Made by a program: the position numbers and the translations under genes | Notes under the pieces: model-generated | What the model was told of the DNA's origin: nothing | Seen by the model: the letters and a program-made list of their open reading frames with translations, nothing else | The model's database searches: none | In this document: one piece after another, positions 42,856 through 52,989 of the stretch | Layout of the letters: each line of letters begins with the position of its first letter | How positions within the stretch are numbered: the stretch's first letter is position 1 | NCBI GenBank assembly: GCA_017534885.1 | Contig: JAFXVR010000038.1 | Coordinates: 62,001 to 126,000 of the forward strand | Direction: 5' to 3' | DNA length: 64,000 nucleotides | Origin: Clostridia bacterium | Lineage (GTDB): Bacteria > Bacillota > Clostridia > Christensenellales > Aristaeellaceae

Positions 42856-44754
42856 ATGCAGGCAATCAAGAAAAAAAGCGGCCCCGACTGGTCGCTGGTT
42901 TACAAGGTATTCGGCGGCGCGCTGTTTGTCTATCTCTTCCTGGGCTTCATGGTGGTGCCCTGTCTCAATACGCTGACTTCCATCTTCACCGCCACCAACA
43001 GCGCCGGTGAAACCGATCCCTTTGCCGTCATCCGTTTCTTCTTCGCCGGCAACATGCCTTCCTTCGTGCTGAACTCCCTGAAGCTGGCCGTATTCCTGAT
43101 GGTCACGGTCAATGTGGTGGGCATCAGCATCGTGCTGCTGACGGAGTACTTTGACATCAAGGGCGCGAAGATCCTCCGCCTGGGCTACATGACCACCCTG
43201 ATCTATTCCGGCGTGGCGCTGGTCACAGGCTACCAGTTCCTCTATGACTCCAACGGCATGCTGACCACCTGGCTCTCCGGCATGTTCCCGGGCATGAACA
43301 AGCAGTGGTTCTCGGGCTTCAGCGCCGTGCTCTTCACCATGACCTTCGCCTGCACCTCCAACCACGCCCTCTTCCTGCGCAACGCCATCCGCTCCATCGA
43401 CTACAACACGGTGGAAGCCGCGCGCAATCTGGGCGCCAGGCCCTTCAAGGTGCTCTTCCGCGTGGTCATGCCCACCCTGCTGCCCACCCTCTTCTCCCTC
43501 ACCGTCATGACCTTCATCACCGGTCTGTGCGCCATGAGCGCTCCGACCCTACTGGGTTACAATTCTATCAACCCGGAGATCGTCCGCCTGGCCGGTTCCT
43601 CCTCCGCGGACGAGGCCTTCCCCCAGGCCCGCGCCGCCCTGCTCTCCGTCATTCTGGCCCTGTTCACCATCGTGCTGCTGACGGTGCTCAACCACTACGA
43701 GCGCAAGGGGCATTATCTCTCCGTCAGCAAGACCAAGGCCAAGCTGGTCAAGCAGAAGATCCAGAACCCCGTGGCCAATGTGCTGGCCCACATTTACGCC
43801 TATGTGCTCTTCATCATCTACATGACGCCTGTGGTGATGATCGTCCTCTTCTCCTTCCAGAACTATCCGGCCATCCGCTCCAAAGCGCTGAACATGGGCG
43901 ACTGGACGCTGATCAACTACTTTGGCCAGAAGGATTATGAGTACCTGACCAGCCGCGGCGTCACCCGGGTGCGAAAGGGCTCCATCTCCGGTGTGTTCGC
44001 TAACACAGACACGGTGGGCGGTATCCGCCTCTCCTTCCTGATGTCCGCCCTGGCCGCGGCGCTGGCCTGTGTGATCGTGGTCATCGCGGTCAACTACATC
44101 TTCAAGCACCGCAACAAGAAGCGGGCTCTGGTGGTGGAGAGCTGTCTGCTCTTCCCCTGGCTCCTGCCTACCATCCTGATCTGCTATTCCTTCCGCATTT
44201 TCTTCAACAACGAGATCTGGTACGTGTTCGGGCAGAATCTGTACTGGCGGGAGAATGTGCAGTTCCTGATCATCATGGCCTACACGGTGGTCAAATTGCC
44301 TTTTGCCTTGCGAATGATCAAGGCCGCCTTCTACGCCATCGACGATGAGCTGGAGGACGCGGCCAGAAACCTCGGCGCCTCGCAGCTGGTTACCTTCCTG
44401 CGGGTGAAGCTGCCTATCGTGCTGCCCAGTGTGCTGAGCGTGTTCGCGCTGAATTTCAACGCGCTCTTCACCGAGTACGATATGTCCGCCACCTTCCATT
44501 CCAGCTACGGCAAGACCTACGCCATGGTCATCCAGAACATGTGCAACGAGGAGGGCCGCGAGGGCTACAACGTCAACGCCTCCGGCCGCCGCTGCGCCTC
44601 CACCGTGTTCATCATGGTGGTGTCCGGCCTGATCCTCTACCTGGTGTACGGCGTGGGTGCCCGCGACCTGGGCGAGCGGCTCAATCACCGCGCCAAGTGG
44701 AAGGCCCGCTGGGCAAAGCTCACCGGCAAGGGCAAGAAGGCCGAAGCCGCCTGA
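42856..44754 (+). CDS. Fused double-permease of an ABC importer (FbpB/PhnV-like)
   Basis: A 632-residue membrane protein with two BPD_transp_1 modules in one chain: the first about residues 60-285, the second about 390-610. Each carries an EAA-type ATPase contact loop (YNTVEAARNLGARPFKVLF, and DELEDAARNLGASQLVTFL). One chain thus supplies both halves of the pore, as in FbpB, AfuB and some phosphonate importers. A basic C-terminal tail ends the protein. ATG 42856 follows GAGGAGGGGCTT. A bidirectional terminator at 44791 separates it from groEL. Confidence 0.9.
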   Translation: MQAIKKKSGPDWSLVYKVFGGALFVYLFLGFMVVPCLNTLTSIFTATNSAGETDPFAVIRFFFAGNMPSFVLNSLKLAVFLMVTVNVVGISIVLLTEYFDIKGAKILRLGYMTTLIYSGVALVTGYQFLYDSNGMLTTWLSGMFPGMNKQWFSGFSAVLFTMTFACTSNHALFLRNAIRSIDYNTVEAARNLGARPFKVLFRVVMPTLLPTLFSLTVMTFITGLCAMSAPTLLGYNSINPEIVRLAGSSSADEAFPQARAALLSVILALFTIVLLTVLNHYERKGHYLSVSKTKAKLVKQKIQNPVANVLAHIYAYVLFIIYMTPVVMIVLFSFQNYPAIRSKALNMGDWTLINYFGQKDYEYLTSRGVTRVRKGSISGVFANTDTVGGIRLSFLMSALAAALACVIVVIAVNYIFKHRNKKRALVVESCLLFPWLLPTILICYSFRIFFNNEIWYVFGQNLYWRENVQFLIIMAYTVVKLPFALRMIKAAFYAIDDELEDAARNLGASQLVTFLRVKLPIVLPSVLSVFALNFNALFTEYDMSATFHSSYGKTYAMVIQNMCNEEGREGYNVNASGRRCASTVFIMVVSGLILYLVYGVGARDLGERLNHRAKWKARWAKLTGKGKKAEAA

Positions 44755-44790
44755 GCCGCGCCGCCACAGCATCCACCATTCCATCATGAA

Positions 44791-44820
44791 AGGGAGCTTC
44801 CGTGTTTCAGGAAGCTCCCT
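44791..44820. terminator. Bidirectional terminator between importer operon and groEL
   Basis: AGGGAGCTTCC (44791-44801) pairs perfectly with GGAAGCTCCCT (44810-44820); CTTT follows on plus and TTTCA on minus. Confidence 0.8.
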
Positions 44821-44850
44821 CTTTGATGTCTCTGTTGATGCCGCTCAGGC

Positions 44851-46515
<1,665 letters not shown>

Positions 46516-46532
46516 TTATCTGAGATAACCGG

Positions 46533-46958
<426 letters not shown>

Positions 46959-47021
46959 TCAGGCAGTCTGCTGCGTCTGATACTGATGCTGAAATCATGC
47001 GGTAAAGCATGAAGGCCGTTC

Positions 47022-47049
47022 AAAAAGCACAGCCCATTGCGGACTGTGC
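47022..47049 (-). terminator. Terminator of the unknown coiled-coil gene
   Basis: On the minus strand GCACAG (47049-47044) pairs with CTGTGC (47032-47027), followed by TTTTT. Confidence 0.75.
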
Positions 47050-47069
47050 CTGTGTTTGAAGAAACGGAT

Positions 47070-49370
47070 TCAGCTGATGGCCTGGAGTGTCAGCGGATAC
47101 TCATAGAGCAGAGGCTTGAGCGCCTCGCACAGTTCCGTCTGACCCGCGAAGGACGGGAGCAGCCAGAGCCGGATGGCCCAGTCCACCGCGCCGGCGATGC
47201 CGCCGTCCATCAGCGCCGCGCAGATGCCAATGAAGCGATTCATCTGGTCGCGGGCCTCGCCGGAGATGCGCGGCACCAGCACGTAGAGATCGTGCAGCAG
47301 CTTGTCGATGTCCTCCGGGCTGATGGCAGGCGCAGTGTCCAGGATGCTCTTCAGGCTGACGGCCGTGTTCGCGGCGTCCAGCTGTCGGATCATATCCATC
47401 TTGGGCAGCTTCACCACCGGCCAGTGGCTGACCGCGTAGGCCATGGAGGCGGTCGTATCCGCTGCGTCCTTCACCAGCATGATCCGGCAGGCGCCGGGGA
47501 GGACGCTGCGCTCATCCGTCAGGGAAAGCACCAGCGCAGGCGTGGTTTCCGCGCTGCCGCCGGCAATGATGAACTGCTGGGTGACATCCTCCTGCACCGC
47601 GTATGCGGAGCCCCAGCCCAGGGCGTCCACCATGTTGTGGATGACGGTCGCCAGGGGAGCGGGCTCCTCGGCGGCGATGGTCAGCCGGCTGCAGACCGCC
47701 ATCAGCGTCAGGAAGGCGATGGCCGCGTTCCGGTTGTAGGGTACGTCGCAGGCCTCACAGGCGGCCTTCAGGCGCTCACAGAGGCCATCGACAGCCAGCG
47801 GCTCGCCGGGCGCGGGCTGCAGGATGCGGCCGGTGATGGCGGCGTTCAGCTGATGCTCGCGCAGGATGCGGGCGGCCTCCATGGGCACCGCCTTGCCAGT
47901 CAGCTCCTGCAGTTCCTTCTCGATTTCCTTCCGCTGGCGATCCAGCACCGCCATCTCAGCGCGAGCCTTACGGGAAGCTTCCTCCAGCTCCTGGCGCTGC
48001 TTCTGCAGATCTTCCAGCTCCCGGCGCTCCCGCACAGCCGCTTCGGCCACCGCCTTGGCGCGGTAGGCGTCCTGCTCCGTTTTGGCTTCGTCCAGCTGCA
48101 CCAGTACGCTGAGGCGTTCGGTCTCCAGGTCGTGCAGGTGCTTCTGCAGGGCAGCCTGCAGCCTGGAAGCGCCGTCGGACTGCTGACGCCGCTCCAGCAG
48201 GGCTTTCATGCCGTCCAGCGCCATCACGCAGTTGACCAGCTGCGGGCGGGAGTGGAAGGACTCCCAGGCTTTGCGGAAGGACACGCAGGCCTGCTCAATG
48301 GGGTTGTTCACGGGCTTCAGCTTTGCGTTGCCGGGCAGGGGCTCGGCGTAGGGCTCGCTGCGGGCGGCCCTGGACTGGTTGGACACGACCTCCTGGAGCC
48401 GATCCCTGGGCTGAGGGGAGGAGGTCGAAATCGGCGTGTGGTACAGGGGAGTGCCGGCCACCCGTCCCTCGCTGGGCTTGTGGGGCTGCATCAGCATGGA
48501 AGCCTGCTTGCCGATCAGGTTCGCGTCTTTGCTCAGCGGCTTGTTCAGCCCCTCCACCGTCTCCTCAAAGGTCAGGCTCTCGTCCAGGATATGCAGGGTC
48601 TCGCCGATGGGCAGCTTCTCCGCGCTCTCGGGCATTTTCGCCTGGCTGGCGGCATCCGCGGGTATCACCGGTGCCGCGGCAGGCTTCGCCTCCTGAACCG
48701 GCTGAACGGCGGGCGTCTCCGGCACGGTGGGCTTCACCGGCTCCGCTTCCGGCAGGTGCGGCTTGAAGTTCCTGCCAAACATGGGCCGGCGCTCACCGGT
48801 CAGGTTTTCGGAGGCCACGCACAGTACCGTGTGCATCTTCCCGTCCGGCGCGTCAAACTCATAGAGAGCCGCTTCCATTTCCGGCGCGGGCTGGGGCATC
48901 GCGGGGTTCTCCCGGCTGACAGGCCCGTAATAGGTGTCTTTTTCGCGCAGGTAGAAGCGCGGCGTGATGGACACCCGCGCCGCGTCGGCAAAGGACGCCG
49001 GTGCGCCTTCGATCACCTCATAAAAGACCCGGCCGGGCACGGCGGTCACCGCGTCCGAATAGATGATGTACTGGTTGTTTTCCCCGCGGTCCGGGCGATA
49101 ATTCTTGTTGGTGCGGATCTTGCTGGCCTCCGGGGCGAAAACCGTCACATCGATCACGCACCAGCTGCCCAGCCCCCGCATCCGCTCTTTGAAGGTATGC
49201 TGCTCATTGCGGTCCGGCACCACGCGCAGGGCGCCATCGTCCAGCCAGGTGGTTTTAGCCTCGGCCCGGACGTCTCCGCTGGATGTCAGCTGGGGCAATA
49301 CACGAAAAAACGCCCGCTGTACATTGTCTTCCTCCAAAAAAGCAAGTACAAGCTCTTCATTCAGTTTCAT
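47070..49370 (-). CDS. Large unknown protein with central coiled coil
   Basis: I do not recognise this 766-residue protein. Residues 1-190 look like a compact folded domain (MKLNEELVLAFLEEDNVQRA, then VIDVTVFAPEASKIRTNKNY). Residues 195-340 are Pro/Ala/Glu-rich and probably disordered. Residues about 345-485 form a long coiled coil (LEDLQKQRQELEEASRKARA and similar heptads). The last 280 residues look alpha/beta and may be a degenerate ATPase-like domain, but I see no Walker A. There is no signal peptide. It has its own promoter (49423-49451), a strong ribosome site (GAGGAAGGAACCGAT) and a terminator, so it is a monocistronic, probably cytosolic, scaffold-like protein. Confidence 0.8.
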   Translation of the reverse strand: MKLNEELVLAFLEEDNVQRAFFRVLPQLTSSGDVRAEAKTTWLDDGALRVVPDRNEQHTFKERMRGLGSWCVIDVTVFAPEASKIRTNKNYRPDRGENNQYIIYSDAVTAVPGRVFYEVIEGAPASFADAARVSITPRFYLREKDTYYGPVSRENPAMPQPAPEMEAALYEFDAPDGKMHTVLCVASENLTGERRPMFGRNFKPHLPEAEPVKPTVPETPAVQPVQEAKPAAAPVIPADAASQAKMPESAEKLPIGETLHILDESLTFEETVEGLNKPLSKDANLIGKQASMLMQPHKPSEGRVAGTPLYHTPISTSSPQPRDRLQEVVSNQSRAARSEPYAEPLPGNAKLKPVNNPIEQACVSFRKAWESFHSRPQLVNCVMALDGMKALLERRQQSDGASRLQAALQKHLHDLETERLSVLVQLDEAKTEQDAYRAKAVAEAAVRERRELEDLQKQRQELEEASRKARAEMAVLDRQRKEIEKELQELTGKAVPMEAARILREHQLNAAITGRILQPAPGEPLAVDGLCERLKAACEACDVPYNRNAAIAFLTLMAVCSRLTIAAEEPAPLATVIHNMVDALGWGSAYAVQEDVTQQFIIAGGSAETTPALVLSLTDERSVLPGACRIMLVKDAADTTASMAYAVSHWPVVKLPKMDMIRQLDAANTAVSLKSILDTAPAISPEDIDKLLHDLYVLVPRISGEARDQMNRFIGICAALMDGGIAGAVDWAIRLWLLPSFAGQTELCEALKPLLYEYPLTLQAIS

Positions 49371-49422
49371 ATCGGTTCCTTCCTCATTATAAGTTCCTGC
49401 CCAAAGCGGACAAGCTCTTATT

Positions 49423-49451
49423 ATAATATCATTCTTTCATTCATTCGTCAA
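49423..49451 (-). promoter_or_regulatory. Promoter of the unknown coiled-coil gene
   Basis: On the minus strand TTGACG (49451-49446), 17 bases, TATTAT (49428-49423). The rest of the gap 49452-49633 shows no supported gene. Confidence 0.6.
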
Positions 49452-49633
49452 GAATATCACAATTGCGGTTTCAATAAAGCCCTTTCAAACCATGAAAACG
49501 CAATTATTGCGCATCATCTTCTGAATTTGCAGATGCGCCGGGCATTCTTCACCCGCGCATTCAGCAGCTCATTCATGCTCAATCGCATGGCCTGCAACCG
49601 CATCACAGTCGCTGAATCCTGCCGCACTGCATG

Positions 49634-49668
49634 AAAACAGGGAGTCACCCTGCGCGGATGCTCCCTGT
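49634..49668 (-). terminator. Terminator of the rnf operon
   Basis: On the minus strand ACAGGGAG (49668-49661 complement) pairs with CTCCCTGT (49644-49637 complement) over a 16-base loop, followed by TTTT. Confidence 0.7.
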
Positions 49669-49700
49669 GTGCGGATTGATGCCTTTGATCCGATTTCGTC

Positions 49701-50822
49701 TTACTTTCCTGCCTCGGCTTCTTTGGCCGCCTTGGTTGCCTTCGCCGCGTCGATCTTCGCCTGCATCTCAGGCGTAATCTGGGGCTTGACCGCCGGCTTG
49801 GGAGGCTCAACGGGCAGGGCTTCCTTGGGATCGCGCTCCCGGACGCGCACCTTCATGGTGATGCACTTCTTGGGGCACTTCTGGGCGCACTCGCCGCAGC
49901 CCGTGCAGGCGTTGTTGACTTCATGCGGCTTCTTCAGCTCGCCGGCGATTGCGCCGAACTTGCAGGTGCGCTTGCACAGACCGCAGCCGACGCAGGCGTT
50001 CTGGTCGATCTCGGCAATCAGCCGCTTGTCCCACTCGCCGCGCATGGCGCCCGAGGGGCAGACCTCCGCGCAGACCATGCAGTGGCGGCACTTGTCGGTG
50101 TCAATCACCGGCAGATGGTTCACCATGGTGATGGCCTCAAATTTGCAGGCCTTGGCACAGCGCTCGCAGCCAATGCAGCCGCGGGAGCACTGCTGGGTAA
50201 CGTTCTTACCCATGTCGGGATTGCGGCAGAGCAGATCCACAGGCTGATCCACCACGCGGAGTTCCAGCACGTGCTTGGGGCACTCGGCCACGCACTTGCC
50301 GCAGGACTGGCACTTGTCCTCGTCCACCACCGCGATCCTGAAGGCTGGATCCACATGGATGGCGTCGAAGGGACAGACGCGCTCGCAGTTGCCCAGGCCC
50401 AGGCAGGAATAGCGGCATGCCTTGTTGCCGTCCGCAATCAGGGAGGCGGCAATGCAGTCCTGAATGCCGTTGTAGTCAAAGGTCTGGCGGCAGTGATCCA
50501 CACCGCCCTGGCAGATGACATGGGCGACCTTGCGCTTTCCGCCTTCCACGGCCACACCCATGATCTCGCCGATTTTCGCAGCCACCGGCGCGCCGCCCAC
50601 CGGGCAGGCCGTTACCGGCGCCTTGCCCGCGGCAATCGCGTCCGCGCAGCCGTCACAGCCCGGGAAGCCGCAGCCGCCGCAGTTCGCGCCAGGCAGGGAT
50701 TCACGCACCGCGTCGCGCTTGGGATCGCTGGGAACGGCAAACACCTTGGAGGTCCAGGTCAGCAGCAGGCCGAAGGCCACGCCCAGGCCTGCCAGCGCCA
50801 GCACAGCAATGATAATATTCAT
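49701..50822 (-). CDS. rnfB: Rnf complex subunit B (polyferredoxin)
   Basis: A 373-residue iron-sulphur protein that takes electrons from reduced ferredoxin. An N-terminal anchor (about 1-25) is followed by the RnfB-type cluster (NCGGCGFPGCDGCADAI) and then six ferredoxin-like motifs: CRYSCLGLGNCERVCP, CQSCGKCVAECP, CSRGCIGCERCAKAC, CRHCMVCAEVCP, CVGCGLCKRTC and CTGCGECAQKCP. A Pro/Lys/Ala-rich tail of about 55 residues ends the protein. It has one more two-cluster module than I expect for many RnfB proteins. It is the last gene of rnfCDEAB, 12 bases after rnfA. Confidence 0.94.
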   Translation of the reverse strand: MNIIIAVLALAGLGVAFGLLLTWTSKVFAVPSDPKRDAVRESLPGANCGGCGFPGCDGCADAIAAGKAPVTACPVGGAPVAAKIGEIMGVAVEGGKRKVAHVICQGGVDHCRQTFDYNGIQDCIAASLIADGNKACRYSCLGLGNCERVCPFDAIHVDPAFRIAVVDEDKCQSCGKCVAECPKHVLELRVVDQPVDLLCRNPDMGKNVTQQCSRGCIGCERCAKACKFEAITMVNHLPVIDTDKCRHCMVCAEVCPSGAMRGEWDKRLIAEIDQNACVGCGLCKRTCKFGAIAGELKKPHEVNNACTGCGECAQKCPKKCITMKVRVRERDPKEALPVEPPKPAVKPQITPEMQAKIDAAKATKAAKEAEAGK

Positions 50823-50834
50823 CCGTCACCCTCC

Positions 50835-51410
50835 TCAGATCAGTCCGCCGAAGCCCATGAAGGAGACCGCCATGAGGCCGGACATGATCAGCGCCCCGGG
50901 GAAGCCGTGCATCCACTTGGGCATATTGGAGAGCTCCATCCGCTCCCGGATGCCCGCCAGCATCACCAGCGCTAAGGTGAAGCCAAGCGCCGAGCAGCAG
51001 CCGCAGAAGGTGCTCTCCAGCAGATTGTAACCGTCGGTGATGTTGTTGATGGCCACAGCCAGCACCACACAGTTGGTGGTGATCAGCGGCAGGTACACGC
51101 CCAGCGCCTGATACAGGGAGTAAGAGAGCTTCTTGAGTGCGTTCTCCACCACCTGCACCAGCACGGCGATGACCAGAATGAAAGCGATGGTCTGCAGGTA
51201 TTCCAGGTTCAGGGGCACCAGCAGGAAGTACTGCACCAGCCAGGTGATGAAGGAAGCCAAGGTGATGACGAAGGTCACCGCCAGGCCCATGCCGATCGCC
51301 GTGTCCACCTTCTTGCTGACACCCAGGAAGGGGCAGATGCCGAAGAACTGGCACATGACGTAGTTGTTGACGAGGATCTGGCCGATGAGGATGGTCAGGA
51401 AGGTATTCAT
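50835..51410 (-). CDS. rnfA: Rnf complex subunit A
   Basis: A 191-residue membrane subunit with six helices; NNYVMCQFFGICPFLGVSKK near the N-terminus holds the conserved Cys thought to bind a shared cluster with RnfE. RnfA and RnfE form the central membrane part of the ion-pumping ferredoxin:NAD oxidoreductase. Its start overlaps the rnfE stop by 4 bases. Confidence 0.95.
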   Translation of the reverse strand: MNTFLTILIGQILVNNYVMCQFFGICPFLGVSKKVDTAIGMGLAVTFVITLASFITWLVQYFLLVPLNLEYLQTIAFILVIAVLVQVVENALKKLSYSLYQALGVYLPLITTNCVVLAVAINNITDGYNLLESTFCGCCSALGFTLALVMLAGIRERMELSNMPKWMHGFPGALIMSGLMAVSFMGFGGLI

Positions 51411-52048
51411 GCGATGCCCTCCTTCCGCAGCGCCTGTTTCGCGGCGACGCGCTGCTTGATGAAGTTGACCAGGATCATGAGGAGACCCAGTGTGATGAAG
51501 CCGCCGGGCACCTGGTTCATGATGGCCATGGGCTGATAACCCTCAGGCATCATCTGCAGGCCGAAGATGGAGCCGGAGCCGAAGAGCTCGCGCACGCAGC
51601 TCAGCAGGGTGATGGAGCAGGTGAAGCCAAGGCCCATGCCCAGGCCGTCTGCCACGGAGAGCATCGGCGGATTCTTGGCCGCGAAGGACTCCGCCCGGGC
51701 GAAGATGATGCAGTTCACCACAATCAACTGGATGTAGGTGCCCAGCACCGCTCGCAGATCGGGCAGGAAGGCCTTCATCATCAGGTCGATGATGGTCACG
51801 AAGGACGCAATCACGATGATGTAGGAGGGAATGCGCACCTTGTCCGGGATGATGTTGCGCAGCAGGGAGATGAACAGGTTGGAGCACACCAGCACGAAGG
51901 TGGTGGCCAGGCCCATGCTGATGCCGTTCATCGCGGCGGTCGTCACGCCGAGGGTAGGGCACATGCCCAGCATCAGGGTGAAGGTGGGGTTCTCCACGAT
52001 CATACCGTTGTTAAATGTGCCCAGGAAGGTCTTCTTGCTGTCAGCCAT
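51407..52048 (-). CDS. rnfE: Rnf complex subunit E
   Basis: A 213-residue membrane protein, paralogous to RnfA; NPTFTLMLGMCPTLGVTTAA carries the conserved Cys and GLGMGLGFTCSITLLS is also typical. It begins 8 bases inside the end of rnfD (ATG at 52048, rnfD stop at 52041). In the usual rnfCDGEAB order rnfG would sit exactly here; there is no space for it. Confidence 0.95.
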   Translation of the reverse strand: MADSKKTFLGTFNNGMIVENPTFTLMLGMCPTLGVTTAAMNGISMGLATTFVLVCSNLFISLLRNIIPDKVRIPSYIIVIASFVTIIDLMMKAFLPDLRAVLGTYIQLIVVNCIIFARAESFAAKNPPMLSVADGLGMGLGFTCSITLLSCVRELFGSGSIFGLQMMPEGYQPMAIMNQVPGGFITLGLLMILVNFIKQRVAAKQALRKEGIA

Positions 52049-52985
52049 TTTTCTTCACCTCCCCGAAATACTTCGGCACGGTATAGCGGTCGATCAGGGG
52101 GGTCATCACGTTCATGAACAGGATGGCGAAGGAAGTGCCCTCGGGATAGTTGGCGAAGGCGCGGATCACAAACACGATGAGGCCGCAGCCCACGCCCATG
52201 ATGATCCGCCCCAGGTTGGTCTGGGGGCTGGTGGCATAGTCGGTCGCCATGAAGATCGCGCCGAGCATCAGCGCGCCGGAGAGGATTTCCTTCAGCGCCA
52301 GGTTGAAGCCGCCATAGATCAGGTAGCAGATGAAGACAATGCCGATCATGCCGCAGGGGATGCGCCAGTCGATGACCTTGCGGACCAGCAGATAGATGCC
52401 GCCCAGGAGGAGCGCCGCCTTGCAGGTCTCGCCGATGACGCCCGCGCAGTTGCCGATGAACAGATCCCAGAGCTGGACGTCTCCCACTGTTTCCTTCGCC
52501 GCCAGCAGCGCCAGGGGCGTGGCGCCGGAGGCCGTGTCCTCCATGAAGCGGGTGATGGGATAAGCGCCCATGACGCCGCCCCAGGAGACGAAGAGAACCG
52601 CCCGGGCTGTCAGCGCCGGGTTCATGAAGTTGGAGCCGATGCCGCCGAAGAGCTGCTTGACCAGCAGGATGGCGATGACGCCGCCGACAACGGCCATCCA
52701 CCAGGGCACCGTGGTCGGCATGTTGTAGGCCAGGAGCAGGCCGGTGACCACCGCAGACCAGTCGCCCACGGTCACTTTCTGACCTGTCAGCTTCTGGTAG
52801 AGGAATTCGGCCAGCACGCAGGTAATGACGGACAGGGCAATCAGAACAGCCGCCCTTGCCCCGAAGAAGACGATGCCGGCAATCCCGGCCGGCGCCAGGG
52901 CGATGCACACATCCCGCATGATGGAGGCGGTGGTCGCCCGGTCACGCAGGTGCGGAGAGGTGGTAATGATCAGGTTCTTTTGCAT
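52041..52985 (-). CDS. rnfD: Rnf complex subunit D (covalent FMN membrane subunit)
   Basis: Start ATG at 52985 follows AGGAGGGCTGATGAC; the longer frame overlaps rnfC. The 314-residue protein has eight or more membrane helices and the flavinylation motif DTASGATPLALL, in which the Thr normally carries FMN through a phosphoester bond. RnfD is part of the ion-translocating core. It starts 5 bases after rnfC and overlaps rnfE by 8 bases. Its motif shows that an ApbE flavin transferase must exist in the genome. Confidence 0.95.
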   Translation of the reverse strand: MQKNLIITTSPHLRDRATTASIMRDVCIALAPAGIAGIVFFGARAAVLIALSVITCVLAEFLYQKLTGQKVTVGDWSAVVTGLLLAYNMPTTVPWWMAVVGGVIAILLVKQLFGGIGSNFMNPALTARAVLFVSWGGVMGAYPITRFMEDTASGATPLALLAAKETVGDVQLWDLFIGNCAGVIGETCKAALLLGGIYLLVRKVIDWRIPCGMIGIVFICYLIYGGFNLALKEILSGALMLGAIFMATDYATSPQTNLGRIIMGVGCGLIVFVIRAFANYPEGTSFAILFMNVMTPLIDRYTVPKYFGEVKKNG

Positions 52986-52989
52986 GTCA

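Noticed and set aside
49510..49600. A 29-codon minus-strand frame with a basic end (NARRICKFRR) downstream of the rnf terminator
   Set aside because: No ribosome site and no promoter between it and the rnf terminator; could be chance.
47037..49634. An 865-codon plus-strand open frame opposite the unknown coiled-coil gene
   Set aside because: It is His/Gly/Arg/Gln-rich low-quality sequence, lacks a ribosome site, and is antisense to a gene with normal codon use, promoter and terminator; a GC-rich shadow.
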